DNA of 64,000 bases from Chlamydia sp. BM-2023 (GTDB lineage Bacteria; Chlamydiota; Chlamydiia; Chlamydiales; Chlamydiaceae), in the NCBI RefSeq assembly GCF_964023145.1, contig NZ_CAXIED010000001.1, positions 310,001-374,000 on the forward strand. Direction: 5' to 3'. Below the pieces are notes generated by a model. That model ran no database searches, was not told the origin of the DNA, and saw only the letters and a list, made by a program, of their open reading frames with translations. A program made the position numbers and the translations under genes. Shown in pieces: positions 1 through 10,369 of the stretch. Positions within the stretch are counted from its first letter, which is position 1. Every line of letters starts with the position of its first letter.

Positions 1-1
1 T

Positions 2-298
2 CAAGAAATAGGTCAGCTAGGAAAAGAGCTTCACCATCGTTTACATGTTGTTTTTAATCATTTTCATAAGATTGGGAAAAATCTCAATAATGCTGTTCAA
101 AGCTACAATGATATGTCTTCTAGTTTGCAGCACAGGGTCTTACCAACATTAAGAAAATTCGAGGATTTAGAGGTATCATCTTCTTTGCATAAAGTAGAGG
201 ACCCTTCTCCTATTCATAGCCCAGCAACATCGTTTCTTCCAAGTTATGCGGACGAAGAAGAGTCTCCTTCTGAAGAATCTTTATTAAAAGATATCTAA
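2..298 (+). CDS. rmuC: RmuC family protein, C-terminal part (partial)
   Basis: The frame is open from the left window edge to a TAA at 296-298, so only the last ~98 residues are present. The stretch reading SYNDMSSSLQHRVLPTLRKF resembles the end of RmuC-family proteins, which are thought to act with or near nucleases to limit recombination at inverted repeats. The tail after it is acidic and serine-rich, as is common where the conserved domain has ended. The gene ends four bases before the convergent protease gene. In C. trachomatis the homologue next to this protease is CT825. The ATG at 113 lies inside the gene and is not a start. The family call is by recognition of a short fragment, so it is moderate. 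Confidence 0.7.
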   Translation, partial: QEIGQLGKELHHRLHVVFNHFHKIGKNLNNAVQSYNDMSSSLQHRVLPTLRKFEDLEVSSSLHKVEDPSPIHSPATSFLPSYADEEESPSEESLLKDI

Positions 299-302
299 CC
301 AC

Positions 303-3224
303 CTATAACGCTGAAGCTATTGGTAATTCCTTATCGAATTTCGTAGAGTTATCTCGCAACATTTCTTCTCCAGCAAAGGAGATAAATGTTGTTTTATCGT
401 TATCTTTTAAATAATTCTTCATCACAGAACAAATTTGTTCTTTAGTAACACCAAGAACAGATCTACGGAAAGCCTGGCGTAAAGCAGGAACTCTTCCGCA
501 TCGTAATCTGTAGTATCCTGTGGATGCTCGGCTTCCAGGGGCTATAGGAGAATCTAAGCTTTGGATAACTCCTAAAACGCCCTCATGAATATCTTCATCT
601 GTGAAGTTTCCTTGAGCGATTTCGTTAATACCGTGAATAAAAGCCTGGTAGCTGTCAAAAATAGAGGGATCGCGATAGCTATAACAATAAAATGTTCCCC
701 TGCCGAGATTTACAGCTGCTCCTGATCCATAGGCACCCCCTTGCTCACGTATCTTCGTATGCAAAACGGTATTGTCTAAAATTTCTGCAGCTACAGTCAA
801 AGCAGCAGCATCAGGATCATCGTAAGCTAAATCCCCAATAGAGAAAGCTAAAGCATTAAAAGCTGCACGCGCAGGGATAGATAATCCCTTTGATGCTAAC
901 GCTATATCTATAGAAGGGTTTACCCAAGGTTCGCCAGAAAGAACTTCTTTATCTAAAAGACCGTAAAAATTCTTCTCATGTAAATCCTTATAGTTCGTAT
1001 GGCTACCGCTGATAATCAGCTGACGCTTACCGAAGAAACACTTTCTATAGAGATTTTGTAAAACATCGACGATGTTATTAGCTTCTTCATCAAAATTCTT
1101 AGTTAAATCACGGATTTTCTCTACATAAGGAAGTCCTGAAGCTAAGTAAGACATCGTTGCTGTCATGGATTTATCCATACAAGCCATGCTAATAGCATAG
1201 CCCATAGGGCTGTTGCGTACACTGTTTGTCAAAGCTTCATTATGCTGCATGAGTAACTCTTTAATTCTTGCAACATCACTAAAGTCTACATTTGTTAGTG
1301 TATCCCCCATCACTTGAAATAGCTTTTCTGCTTTTGCTGCTAAAGCTTTTCCGCGGATACCTACTGAGGGTGATAGCTGAGTATTTTTATTAGCATGAGG
1401 AGAAAATTCATAAGAAACGTCTACTCCTCCTGTATGCTCGAGAAGAAACTCAAGATTTTCCTTATAAGATCTTCCTCCTGATCCTAATTGCGGCATTAGG
1501 AAAACAAGCAGACGTAACCAAGGGAGTTCATCTGCCGATAATGGAGGAAGATCCATAACGAGCTCTGCAAAAATTAAATCATTAGTAAAGCAATCGTGAT
1601 GGAGAACTTCCCCATGAGAAATGTTCTCTTTAACTAAATTAAATTCTTTTCCGGAGTGAGGAACCTTATCTAAAGAAAAATTCGGAAGAACTTTATCGAG
1701 GTCTTCATTTTCGGCTTGATATTCCTCTAATATTTTAGAGGTAAGCTGGATCTTCTCGATATCTTCTTTAGAAAGCTTCTCTTGAACATCTTTAAGAAGA
1801 GTTTGCTCTTCTTGATTTTCTATAGAGATTAAATCCGCATCAGGAAGAAGAATCACACGAGCAAAATGTGTATTATCTAGAAAATACTTTCTAATGAGTT
1901 TTTCAAGGTAGTCAGGCTGTTTTAACTTTTCGCGAAGTTCTGCAAATAGACTATGGATTCGCAGACCATCTTCAGCATGTCCTCCGTGTTGTTTTAACAA
2001 TCCTGAACGGAAAAATAATGATAACCCATAAGGAAGAGAATACCCTGAAATTTCTTTTCGGGTTAGCTCTAGCTGGTGAACAGCAGCTTCTACAAGATGA
2101 CTAGGGATGCCTTCTCTTATTATCTCTTCTAAACAAGCAAAAATCCATGATTCTAATTTCTGAGCTCCTCCGTGGGAACAGCCCTTACAAACAATAGTAA
2201 TAGGAATTTCACGGATTTCACCGTCTATTCCCATATCTGCCTGCTTACAAAATCCTGATTTTAACAATCGTGATTTCAGGGGAGCTGCATCTGTTCCCAT
2301 AAGGACAACATCCAGCACGTAAAGAGCTAGTAGCTCTTGTTGATCTAGTATGGAACATGTTAACCAGGACAATCCAAAAAGCACCTTATCTTCATCTTGG
2401 CTATCTGAAGGATACTTAAGCATCGTTCTTACGGGCTCTTTAAACCTCTTTTGCAGAGGAACTGTAACCGTTTGTTTTTCTAATTTACCCACATGGCGAA
2501 GGAGCTTTTCTTCAAGAAAATCTAGGTGCCTAGAGGGTTTAATGTTTCCATAAAAATAGAATAAACATCGGCCGAGAGTATATTGACTCTGGTGAAAGGA
2601 GACGATACTTTCATGAGAAAGTGTGATGATATCTTTAGGATCTCCTCCCGAGTTCACTCCGTAAGTTACAGAAGGAAATAATGCAGCGTTTAAAGCTTCT
2701 GACAACCGAGATTCCCCGGACATCATAGCACCTTTCATTTCATTAAATACCACCCCAGTATAAGTTAAAGCTTTCTCGGGAGTAAGTTCGTATCTCCATC
2801 CCTCTTGCAAGAAGCTATTTTCTGTAAGCAGAGGATGAAAAACCGCGTCTATATAGACACTAAGTAAATTATAGAAATCTTCGGGGATCTGCGATGCTGC
2901 AGGATAACAGGTAAAATCTGCTCCTGTGAAAGCATTCATAAATGTGTTTAAACTACGCCGTGTCATAGAAAAGAAGGGGTCGCGCACGGGATAGTTTTCG
3001 GATCCACAAAGCACCATGTGTTCTAAAACATGAGCCACACCATTGGAGGTCTGTGGACAAGTTCTAAAGCAAATATTGAAAACATTTTCATCGTCATTAT
3101 TGATGATCATCATAATAGAAACCCCCGACGGCTTATGCTCCGCCTCGAGTAATTTACTTTCTATCTCAGGAAGATCCTGACTCAGCTTAATGACGAAATT
3201 TCTATATGTATCTCCAGCTTTCAT
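303..3224 (-). CDS. M16C family zinc metalloprotease, presequence-protease (PreP) type
   Basis: A 973-residue protein with the inverted zinc site HVLEH near residues 63-67 (VAHVLEHMVLCGSENYP) and the downstream helix VVFNEMKGAMM that supplies the third metal ligand, about 80-100 residues later. Length and the two-half layout fit the M16C group (PreP/falcilysin), which encloses and degrades unfolded peptides in a closed chamber. The second half lacks the zinc motif, as expected. The start follows a good ribosome site (GGACGGAG). It is the counterpart of C. trachomatis CT824 and keeps its place between rmuC and htrA. No signal peptide is evident, so a cytosolic peptidase role is inferred. Confidence 0.88.
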   Translation of the reverse strand: MKAGDTYRNFVIKLSQDLPEIESKLLEAEHKPSGVSIMMIINNDDENVFNICFRTCPQTSNGVAHVLEHMVLCGSENYPVRDPFFSMTRRSLNTFMNAFTGADFTCYPAASQIPEDFYNLLSVYIDAVFHPLLTENSFLQEGWRYELTPEKALTYTGVVFNEMKGAMMSGESRLSEALNAALFPSVTYGVNSGGDPKDIITLSHESIVSFHQSQYTLGRCLFYFYGNIKPSRHLDFLEEKLLRHVGKLEKQTVTVPLQKRFKEPVRTMLKYPSDSQDEDKVLFGLSWLTCSILDQQELLALYVLDVVLMGTDAAPLKSRLLKSGFCKQADMGIDGEIREIPITIVCKGCSHGGAQKLESWIFACLEEIIREGIPSHLVEAAVHQLELTRKEISGYSLPYGLSLFFRSGLLKQHGGHAEDGLRIHSLFAELREKLKQPDYLEKLIRKYFLDNTHFARVILLPDADLISIENQEEQTLLKDVQEKLSKEDIEKIQLTSKILEEYQAENEDLDKVLPNFSLDKVPHSGKEFNLVKENISHGEVLHHDCFTNDLIFAELVMDLPPLSADELPWLRLLVFLMPQLGSGGRSYKENLEFLLEHTGGVDVSYEFSPHANKNTQLSPSVGIRGKALAAKAEKLFQVMGDTLTNVDFSDVARIKELLMQHNEALTNSVRNSPMGYAISMACMDKSMTATMSYLASGLPYVEKIRDLTKNFDEEANNIVDVLQNLYRKCFFGKRQLIISGSHTNYKDLHEKNFYGLLDKEVLSGEPWVNPSIDIALASKGLSIPARAAFNALAFSIGDLAYDDPDAAALTVAAEILDNTVLHTKIREQGGAYGSGAAVNLGRGTFYCYSYRDPSIFDSYQAFIHGINEIAQGNFTDEDIHEGVLGVIQSLDSPIAPGSRASTGYYRLRCGRVPALRQAFRRSVLGVTKEQICSVMKNYLKDNDKTTFISFAGEEMLRDNSTKFDKELPIASAL

Positions 3225-3370
3225 ACTCCGTCCAAATCCCCTAATGTAACATCAGGTATTGCCATTATTTTTAAATCTACGAGGTTAATGGTATTATAAG
3301 GTTCTTACTTTTCAGCAAAATCAAGTTAAGTTACCTTGGGTATTATTTTCAATAACTCCTAGGGAAAGTT

Positions 3371-4735
3371 ATGAACTATGATCTCAATTATTTTGAAAAT
3401 CATTATGAAAAATTTCTAAAAGAATTTTCGGATTTTCTTCATTTTCGTTCTATATCTGCGGATCCCAACTGCAGTACCGACTGCAAAAACTGTGCAGATT
3501 TCCTAGTTGATAGTCTTAAAGATATATTCTCAATAGAATTATGGGAGAAACCGGGTCACCCTCCCATTATCTGTGCTACTTATCATGAAGCGGGATCTAC
3601 GGCTCCTACCTTATTGTTATATAATCACTATGATGTACAACCTGCCGACATCTCTGACGGATGGTTAGCAGATCCTTTCACTATGAGAAAACAGGGTGAG
3701 AGCATCATTGCTCGTGGAGCTTCTGATAACAAAGGTCAATGTTTTTACACCTTAAAAGCTTTACAACATTATTACCACTCTCGCAAAGGATTTCCTGTAA
3801 ATATTACATGGATTATTGAAGGCGAAGAAGAAAGCAACAGCACAGCTTTAAAAACCTTAATACAAGAAAAAAAAGAGGCTCTACGTGCTGATTATTTTCT
3901 AATTGTTGATGGGGGTTTTTCTTCTCCACAAGCCCCTTGTGTTAGCGTGGGCGCGCGAGGTTTAGTAACCATGAAAATCTCCTTAGAAGAGGGTAGTAAG
4001 GATATGCATTCGGGAATATTCGGAGGCATCGCTTATAATGTAAACCGTGCTTTAGCAGAGATGCTCTCTACACTACATCACAGTGATAATTCCATTGCTA
4101 TCGAAGATTTCTATGATGATGTTGTTCTTCCTAAAGATAACGAGTGTTGTGATGTCCCTCAGGGAAATCTTATGGAAGACGGAGAACAAAACTTAGGATT
4201 TCGCCCGACGTTATATGCTCCAGCAGCAACTCCTGAAGAAGCTTTAAGCTTGTATCCTGCTTTAGATATCAATGGGATTTCCGGAGGATATACAGGACCA
4301 GGATTTAAAACTGTGATTCCTTATAAAGCTACGGCCTATCTTTCTTGCCGTTTAGTCCCCAACCAAAATCCTGAGAAAGTAGCCAAACAGGTTATTCAAC
4401 ATTTAGAAAAACATGTTCCTGCTAATTTAAAATTTTCTTATGAGATTTTTGAAGGTTCTCCTGGGTGGAGAAGTTCTCCCAATTTACCTATTGTCTTGGC
4501 TCTACAAGAGATCTACTCTAATCTTTATGATAAGCCATGTCTCAGAATATTTATGGAAGCTACAATTCCCATAGCTTCTCTTTTAGGGGAAATCTCTCAG
4601 GCGGAGCCAGTGATTTGTGGGGTATCTTATTTAAGTGATGCCATTCACGCCGCTGAGGAAAACTTTTCTACAGAGCAAATGAAAAACGGCTTCCTTTCGA
4701 TTTGTTTACTTCTTGATAAACTAGGAAAGGCATAA
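3371..4735 (+). CDS. M20 family metallopeptidase (dipeptidase)
   Basis: The 454-residue product shows the M20 metal-binding blocks in order: YNHYDVQPAD (metal His and the Asp two residues later), ARGASDNKGQ (bridging Asp), and IEGEEESNS (catalytic Glu pair). The lid-domain text DMHSGIFGG is typical of carnosinase/cytosolic dipeptidase-like members. These are two-zinc enzymes that split small peptides or acylated amino acids in the cytosol. The start follows AGGGAAAG. It is transcribed alone, between two minus-strand genes, and I do not recall it at this place in C. trachomatis. The exact substrate cannot be read from the sequence. Confidence 0.87.
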   Translation: MNYDLNYFENHYEKFLKEFSDFLHFRSISADPNCSTDCKNCADFLVDSLKDIFSIELWEKPGHPPIICATYHEAGSTAPTLLLYNHYDVQPADISDGWLADPFTMRKQGESIIARGASDNKGQCFYTLKALQHYYHSRKGFPVNITWIIEGEEESNSTALKTLIQEKKEALRADYFLIVDGGFSSPQAPCVSVGARGLVTMKISLEEGSKDMHSGIFGGIAYNVNRALAEMLSTLHHSDNSIAIEDFYDDVVLPKDNECCDVPQGNLMEDGEQNLGFRPTLYAPAATPEEALSLYPALDINGISGGYTGPGFKTVIPYKATAYLSCRLVPNQNPEKVAKQVIQHLEKHVPANLKFSYEIFEGSPGWRSSPNLPIVLALQEIYSNLYDKPCLRIFMEATIPIASLLGEISQAEPVICGVSYLSDAIHAAEENFSTEQMKNGFLSICLLLDKLGKA

Positions 4736-4759
4736 AAAAAGCGCTCTATACAAGAGCGC
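4734..4759 (-). terminator. Rho-independent terminator of htrA
   Basis: On the minus strand GCGCTCT, a five-base loop and AGAGCGC are followed by seven T. It lies about 33 bases past the htrA stop and touches the end of the dipeptidase gene. Confidence 0.85.
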
Positions 4760-4791
4760 CATCCTTAGGGGATCTGAGAAGGATCTCCTGG

Positions 4792-6258
4792 TTATTCTTC
4801 AGGCTTTAATACAATAAAGCGAATGATCTCTCCTTGAGATACCATCAAAAGAATACTGTCATTATTCCCATCTTTCAAAACAGTGTTTAATTCCTCTACG
4901 GAAGATACTTTTTGTCTGTTTACGGCAAGAATGATCTGTCCTGGAGCTACTCCTGCGGAACCCGCGGGGGAACCCGCTTCAACGGCAACTATGAGCACAC
5001 CTTTGGTATCAGGAGCTATTCCTAATTTCTTAGAAGTTTCGGTATTGAGATTTTGTACACGAATACCTACACGCTGCAAAGCCGACACTCCATCATCTTG
5101 AGGAGCCTGAGAAACAATCACAGGGATTTCTATAATTTTCCCTTCACGAACAACTTTCAACAATACTCTTGTCTCAGGATTTGTCAGAGAAATCGCATTG
5201 CGGAATGCACTAAGAGATTCTACTTCTTTTCCGTTATAGGCAATGATTACATCTTCTTGCTTTAATCCTGCTTTATGCGCTGGGGATCCCTTAACAACAT
5301 CTGTAACTAAAGCACCATATACTTTTTCCAATTTATAGCATGCTGCGAGTTCAGCATCTATAGGTTGTAGAGTAACTCCTAAAAATCCTCGAATTACCTG
5401 CCCGTCACTAATTAACTGATCGATAATTCTTTTAGCCATTAAGCTGGGAATAGCAAAGCCAATGCCTATATACCCCCCACTACCACTTACAATAGCTGTG
5501 TTAACTCCTATTACCTTCCCATCAATATTTAGGAGAGGTCCTCCGGAATTTCCAGGATTGATAGCAGCATCTGTCTGAATAAAATCTTCAAAATCTGCAA
5601 TGTGAAGCTGATTTCTTCCTTTTGCGCTAATTACCCCTACGGTAACCGTAGCTTGTAATCCAAAAGGATTCCCAATGGCAATAGCCCAATCACCGACTTT
5701 CAGCTGATCGGAATTCCCAAAGGTAAGATAAGGAAGGTTATCAGCTTTGATTTTAATAACAGCTAAATCTGTTTTAGGATCGAGGCCAATAACTTTAGCG
5801 GGATATTTTTGCCCATCATGTAGAGTAACATGGATTTTCCCAGCGTCTTCAACAACGTGGTTATTTGTCACTACATAACCATCAGAAGAAACTATAAAAC
5901 CGGTTCCACGAACAGCCTCTTTAGACATTGGGCGTTCTTTTTGAGAGGGCAAACCAAAAAATCGATTGAAAAATTCATCATTAAAGTAATCAAAAGGATT
6001 GTCATACGGCCCTTTACGCCCTGGAGTAGGCTGTACAGGACGATTACACTTAGGAAAACTTTCAATGTAAACAACTCCTGGAGTTGCATGTTCGGCAACC
6101 TTAGAAAACCCTCCAGAAATCTCTTTCAGCAGCACCTCCTGAGGCACCTCCGTTATACGACTCTCCTTTTTCACAGCAGCAAATCCTGAAGGAGAAACCG
6201 TGGAAATACTTAAAAAAATCGCTGTAGCTAATAATAAATATAGTGGTTTCTTCGTCAT
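4792..6258 (-). CDS. htrA: Periplasmic serine protease/chaperone HtrA (DegP family)
   Basis: Trypsin-like protease domain followed by two PDZ domains. The catalytic triad is visible as NNHVVED (His), KTDLAVIK (Asp) and NPGNSGGPL (Ser), and PDZ repeats follow from about residue 290. I place the start at the internal Met of MTKKPLYLLL (6258), preceded by a purine-rich site. It gives a normal signal peptide and matches the length of the chlamydial family; the longer frame to 6297 puts 13 polar residues in front of the signal. The enzyme degrades or refolds damaged envelope proteins. In Chlamydia it is also reported outside the bacterium in the host cytosol. It ends at a strong terminator. Confidence 0.95.
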   Translation of the reverse strand: MTKKPLYLLLATAIFLSISTVSPSGFAAVKKESRITEVPQEVLLKEISGGFSKVAEHATPGVVYIESFPKCNRPVQPTPGRKGPYDNPFDYFNDEFFNRFFGLPSQKERPMSKEAVRGTGFIVSSDGYVVTNNHVVEDAGKIHVTLHDGQKYPAKVIGLDPKTDLAVIKIKADNLPYLTFGNSDQLKVGDWAIAIGNPFGLQATVTVGVISAKGRNQLHIADFEDFIQTDAAINPGNSGGPLLNIDGKVIGVNTAIVSGSGGYIGIGFAIPSLMAKRIIDQLISDGQVIRGFLGVTLQPIDAELAACYKLEKVYGALVTDVVKGSPAHKAGLKQEDVIIAYNGKEVESLSAFRNAISLTNPETRVLLKVVREGKIIEIPVIVSQAPQDDGVSALQRVGIRVQNLNTETSKKLGIAPDTKGVLIVAVEAGSPAGSAGVAPGQIILAVNRQKVSSVEELNTVLKDGNNDSILLMVSQGEIIRFIVLKPEE

Positions 6259-6611
6259 ACCTTTTTTCCCTGCCTCTAGGTAGGCTCTAGATTGCACCTA
6301 GAACCATTTCTTACTTTTTCTTGCAAGCTTGTACAAGATCCGAATACTTTGCAAATATGGATTTTAAAAATCAAAGTATAATATCTTACAGGCTTTTTTG
6401 GATATAATTACGAAAAGCGGATTATATTGTAGCCTGATATTACCACAAAGAATTTTTATCTTAAGAATTTGCTGAAAATAGATAAGTATTGTCTTGAAAC
6501 AACCTGACAATAAGAAAAACCAAAGAAGCGTTTCTTAATTTTATAAACTTATATGTTCTTATAAAACATATAAGTTTATGTTTCTCGGAAAAAATTAGAT
6601 GCTGGAGAAGA
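6259..6611. other. Intergenic region upstream of htrA
   Basis: AT-rich, 353 bases. It must hold the htrA promoter, but no clear -10/-35 pair stands out. A long AT-rich inverted repeat lies at 6545-6578 (listed separately). No open frame of note. Confidence 0.5.
6545..6578 (-). terminator. Possible terminator of sucD
   Basis: AAACTTATATGTT and its complement around a six-base loop form a long AT-rich stem about 35 bases past the sucD stop. The T-run after it is weak, so the call is tentative. Confidence 0.3.
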
Positions 6612-7487
6612 TTATAAGGAGCTAAGTATAGCCTCTACGGTTTCTCCAATGAGAGCTGGGGAATCTACAACAGAGACTCTTGCGTTTTTCAAAGCCTGTT
6701 TTTTACTTTTAGCATCTCCGGAATTTCCGGAAATAATAGCTCCTGCATGTCCCATACGTTTACCTTTAGGGGCAGTTTCCCCAGCGATAAATGCGACAAC
6801 AGGCTTTGTGCAGTATTTCTGAATCCATTCTGCGGCCTCTTCTTCAGCGCTTCCTCCGATTTCTCCAATCATTAAAATAAGCTCTGTTTGAGGATCATTT
6901 TGGAATTCTTCAAGAACATCGATAAACGATGTTCCATTTAAGGGATCTCCTCCTATACCTATGCAAACGCTTTGTCCTATACTTCGTTGTGTTAACTGCC
7001 AAACGGCTTCATAAGTAAGAGTTCCTGATCGAGAAACAACGCCAACATTTCCTGGAAGATGGATATATCCTGGCATAATGCCAATTTTACATGCTCCTGG
7101 TTTGATAATCCCTGGACAGTTGGGTCCTATAAGCCGCGAGGAGCTATTTTGCATAACGAGGCTAACTTCGAGCATATCTTTTACAGGAATGCCTTCGGTA
7201 ATACAAACGATTAAGTCTATCCCTGCAGCTGCAGATTCTAAAATAGCTTCTGCAGCATAAGCAGGAGGCACGAAAATCATAGATACTCGGCAATTTGTAG
7301 CGTGTTTTGCTTCTAATACCGAGTCGTACACCGGGAGATTCAGATGAGTAGTGCCTCCCCTTCCTGGAGTCACCCCAGCAACAAAATTCGAACCATAAGC
7401 AAGACATTGCTCGGTATGAAAAGAGCCTGCTTTCCCTGTGATTCCTTGAGTGATTATTGGTATTTGTTTACTTAATGAGCAGAACAT
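6612..7487 (-). CDS. sucD: Succinyl-CoA ligase [ADP/GDP-forming] subunit alpha
   Basis: 291 residues, the usual length. The N-terminal CoA-binding domain begins [12 protein letters not shown]. The phosphorylated histidine lies in [11 protein letters not shown] near residue 248, and the GNSGDAK and SRSGTLTYE motifs are typical. With the beta subunit it makes ATP or GTP from succinyl-CoA in the cytosol, one of the TCA steps Chlamydia keeps. It follows sucC by eight bases, so the two subunits are made from one transcript. Confidence 0.97.
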   Translation of the reverse strand: MFCSLSKQIPIITQGITGKAGSFHTEQCLAYGSNFVAGVTPGRGGTTHLNLPVYDSVLEAKHATNCRVSMIFVPPAYAAEAILESAAAGIDLIVCITEGIPVKDMLEVSLVMQNSSSRLIGPNCPGIIKPGACKIGIMPGYIHLPGNVGVVSRSGTLTYEAVWQLTQRSIGQSVCIGIGGDPLNGTSFIDVLEEFQNDPQTELILMIGEIGGSAEEEAAEWIQKYCTKPVVAFIAGETAPKGKRMGHAGAIISGNSGDAKSKKQALKNARVSVVDSPALIGETVEAILSSL

Positions 7488-7495
7488 AGAACTCC

Positions 7496-8662
7496 CTAAA
7501 CTTGTTTACTCAATGCGACGGCTAGTTGTGCCCCTTCATTCAAGGAATCTGTAAATTTACATGGAATTCCTGACTTCTGGACAATTTCTTTTCCTAGTTC
7601 TACATTTGTTCCTTCTAAGCGTATTACTGTAGGAATGAGATTGTCTCTTGTTTGCATCACGGCAACAAGCCCTGAAGCTACTGCAGAACAATCCATAATT
7701 CCGCCAAAAATATTAATAAAAAGAACTTTTACATTTTCATCTGATAAGACTAAGGAAACAGCTTCTTGAATTTGAGTTTCTGTTGCGCCTCCTCCAACAT
7801 CTAGAAAATTCGCAGCCGATCCCCCATGAATTTTAAGAATATCTAATGTACTCATGGCTAATCCTGCACCATTCACTAAACATCCGATATTTCCATCTAG
7901 AGCAATATAGGAAAGTCCTATTTGCTTAGCGAGAACATCGCGGACATTTTCCTGAGAGGGATCGTACAACACTTCAAGTTTAGGATGACGGTATAGGGCA
8001 TTGTCATCGATAGTAACTTTAGCATCTAAAACTAAGAGATTCCCTTCTTGGGTTAGGATTAGGGGATTAATTTCAAGTAGGGAAGCATCGTTATCATAAA
8101 AACACTGAATAAGCTTTTGAATGAGCTGAACTCCCTGCTTTCCAGTATCTCCCTCCCAGTTCATAAATTTTAGAATCTGTCGAAGTTGGTAATTGTATAT
8201 ACGAGCATAAGGAGTCAAGGGCACTGTTAGCAACTGATCAGGATATTTTTGAGCAACCTCTTCAATATCTACGCCTCCAGCTTTTGATAACATAATTGCT
8301 GGACACCGCCGTTTTCTATCCATGATAACTGCTAGATAGTACTCTGTAGCGATATTTACCAAAGGAGTAATGAGAACCTTTTCTACTGGGAGGGCTTCCC
8401 CAGAGGTTTGGTTACTGACAAAGCGCATATGCAGCAATTTTTCAACAGCTGCCAATATTTCTGGGACAGATTTAGCAACGACAACCCCGCCATTTTTTCC
8501 TCTTCCTCCGGCGTGTACTTGAACTTTAACAACGCCAGAGTTAATGCCCATTTCTTGAATTATTTGTTCACCTTCTTGAACAGAAGATGCTACACGATAG
8601 GGAGGAATATCGATATCATAAGATACCAAAAGATCTTTAGCTTGGTATTCATGAAGATGCAT
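7496..8662 (-). CDS. sucC: Succinyl-CoA ligase subunit beta
   Basis: 388 residues with an ATP-grasp fold: HEYQAKDLL at the N terminus, [14 protein letters not shown] in the nucleotide region, the metal-binding stretch LLEINPLI, and the C-terminal ligase motif NIFGGIMDC. It provides the nucleotide and succinate sites and pairs with the alpha subunit encoded just downstream. The start lies 70 bases from the divergent ftsY start, so that short gap must carry both promoters. Confidence 0.97.
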   Translation of the reverse strand: MHLHEYQAKDLLVSYDIDIPPYRVASSVQEGEQIIQEMGINSGVVKVQVHAGGRGKNGGVVVAKSVPEILAAVEKLLHMRFVSNQTSGEALPVEKVLITPLVNIATEYYLAVIMDRKRRCPAIMLSKAGGVDIEEVAQKYPDQLLTVPLTPYARIYNYQLRQILKFMNWEGDTGKQGVQLIQKLIQCFYDNDASLLEINPLILTQEGNLLVLDAKVTIDDNALYRHPKLEVLYDPSQENVRDVLAKQIGLSYIALDGNIGCLVNGAGLAMSTLDILKIHGGSAANFLDVGGGATETQIQEAVSLVLSDENVKVLFINIFGGIMDCSAVASGLVAVMQTRDNLIPTVIRLEGTNVELGKEIVQKSGIPCKFTDSLNEGAQLAVALSKQV

Positions 8663-8732
8663 AAATAGTCCTTTGAATTTTCCTCCTTATCTTGTATCAT
8701 TTCTTTTACTTCAACTAACTTTGCTCTAATCA

Positions 8733-9590
8733 ATGTTCAAGTTCTTTAGCAGCAAGATTCAGTCTTTATTTAAAAAAACTCTCTCTACAGATCTCTTAGA
8801 ATTTGCAGAAAGCTTATTTTATGAGGCAGATTTTGGCTCTGATCTTACCGAAGAGTTATGTTCTCGATTACGCAAGTGCCGTAAACCTGACGAATCTATA
8901 GTTAAAGATCTTGTTTCTTCTTTACTTCGTGAAACCTTAGAAAATCTTCCTATTAAAGATCCTTCTACTCAGGGTTCTCCTGTGGTCTCTTTAATGTTAG
9001 GAACCAACGGATCGGGAAAAACAACAACAGTTGCTAAGCTTGCTCATTATTACCAGTCTCGCTCTGAAAAGGTTTTAATTGTAGCTACGGATACATTTCG
9101 CGCTGCAGGTATGGATCAGATGCGTTGTTGGGCTGAAAAACTCGATTGTGGATTTGTATCTGGGAAACCTGGAGGAGACGCTGCTGCTATTGCTTATGAC
9201 GGTATCGTTTCTGCTATTTCTCGTGGTTATGATCGTGTGATTATCGACACTTCAGGCCGTCTACATACACATACAAATCTACTTAATGAATTATCGAAAA
9301 TAGTTTCTGTGTGTAACAAAGCTCTTCCTGGCTCTCCCCATGAAAGACTTATGACTATAGATGCCACTTTAGGAGGGAATGTTGTCGAACAGGTTCGTGT
9401 TTTTCATGACACTATTCCCTTATCCGGGTTAATTCTTACAAAAGTTGACGGTTCTGCAAAAGGTGGAACTTTGTTTCGCGTAGCGAAACAATTAAAGATC
9501 CCTACAAAGTTCGTCGGTTATGGCGAATCTGTTGGGGATCTTGAAGAGTTTCATATAGATCGGTTCTTAGAAAAACTTTTCCCTTCTTAA
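8733..9590 (+). CDS. ftsY: Signal recognition particle receptor FtsY
   Basis: 285 residues: a short N domain of helices, then an SRP-type GTPase with G1 GTNGSGKTTT, the DTFRAAG insertion motif, DTSGR (G3) and TKVDGSAKGG (G4/G5). It docks SRP-ribosome complexes at the inner membrane for co-translational insertion. It lacks the long acidic A domain of the E. coli protein, so it is a compact form, as in other chlamydiae. Its end is 13 bases from the convergent end of the BI-1 family gene, and the two share a terminator hairpin. Confidence 0.96.
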   Translation: MFKFFSSKIQSLFKKTLSTDLLEFAESLFYEADFGSDLTEELCSRLRKCRKPDESIVKDLVSSLLRETLENLPIKDPSTQGSPVVSLMLGTNGSGKTTTVAKLAHYYQSRSEKVLIVATDTFRAAGMDQMRCWAEKLDCGFVSGKPGGDAAAIAYDGIVSAISRGYDRVIIDTSGRLHTHTNLLNELSKIVSVCNKALPGSPHERLMTIDATLGGNVVEQVRVFHDTIPLSGLILTKVDGSAKGGTLFRVAKQLKIPTKFVGYGESVGDLEEFHIDRFLEKLFPS

Positions 9591-9606
9591 AGGAAAAGGT
9601 TTTTTA
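9571..9606. terminator. Shared convergent terminator of ftsY and the BI-1 gene
   Basis: An A-run, AAAACTTTTCCC, a short loop, then GGAAAAGGTTTTTT can terminate on both strands. It overlaps the last codons of ftsY and the stop codon of the minus-strand gene, a compact arrangement. Confidence 0.6.
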
Positions 9607-10320
9607 ATTTCTTTTCCCTGACGAGGAAAAAATTTGTAGAAGATACCAAAAAACCATAATCACGTTGCAATACATCTTTAATGCGAGAATTAAGGAAAGC
9701 TTATAGCTTAAGTCTCCATCATTACCCACAGATTGCGCAACCTTACGGATTGTTTGAGCATCTACAACAGTTAATCCTACAAAAATTACTAATCCTACAT
9801 AGCAGATTAATAAGTAAAATAGGGGCATATAAACAAATATTGAAGCTATGGCAAATATCAACGAAACGATGACTAAGCCAATAAGAGCAAACATAAGAAT
9901 TTTGCTTACTTGTGTAAGGTCACTTTTTGTAAATGCTCCATAAGCTGCCGCTATACCAAAAATCAGCCCTGCTGATCCAAAAGCGGCCCAAACGACTCCC
10001 CCGCCATACTGAGCAGCATAGACAGGAACAAGCGTTCCGAAAAACAATCCTTCCAAGGCAGAGTAAGACAAAAATAGTCCCATTACTGCAGGAACAGAAA
10101 GCTTGTGAATCTTTGCATTGATGTAAAAAGACACTCCTAAAGTGGCAAGACACCAAATCCACCAAAATGAAAATAAACTACGGTATAACCCTGAAAAATA
10201 TAATCCTAATGATACAAAAGTCGTTACTGCAAGACCTGCGGTCATCCAGCCATATACTCTAGATGTAAAAGTTCCCGGCAAACGAGAATCTTGAGCATAA
10301 TCACGATCGTATAGTCCCAT
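9604..10320 (-). CDS. Bax inhibitor-1/YccA family membrane protein
   Basis: About 238 residues with seven hydrophobic helices, beginning [12 protein letters not shown]. The conserved VVDAQTIRK and [11 protein letters not shown] text near the end fits the BI-1 (UPF0005/YccA) family, whose members are inner-membrane proteins, some with calcium or proton leak activity and some binding FtsH. I chose the ATG at 10320 because AGGAGG lies six bases before it. The frame extends six codons further to 10338 without a better site. It is the last gene of a collinear run from glmM. Its substrate is unknown. Confidence 0.88.
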   Translation of the reverse strand: MGLYDRDYAQDSRLPGTFTSRVYGWMTAGLAVTTFVSLGLYFSGLYRSLFSFWWIWCLATLGVSFYINAKIHKLSVPAVMGLFLSYSALEGLFFGTLVPVYAAQYGGGVVWAAFGSAGLIFGIAAAYGAFTKSDLTQVSKILMFALIGLVIVSLIFAIASIFVYMPLFYLLICYVGLVIFVGLTVVDAQTIRKVAQSVGNDGDLSYKLSLILALKMYCNVIMVFWYLLQIFSSSGKRN

Positions 10321-10369
10321 AGAACCTCCTATACTCACATATAATTAAAAATTAACAAAACTGCTTTGT

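Noticed and set aside
5830..6189. 119-codon plus-strand frame opposite htrA
   Set aside because: Antisense of a highly conserved protease region; no own signals.
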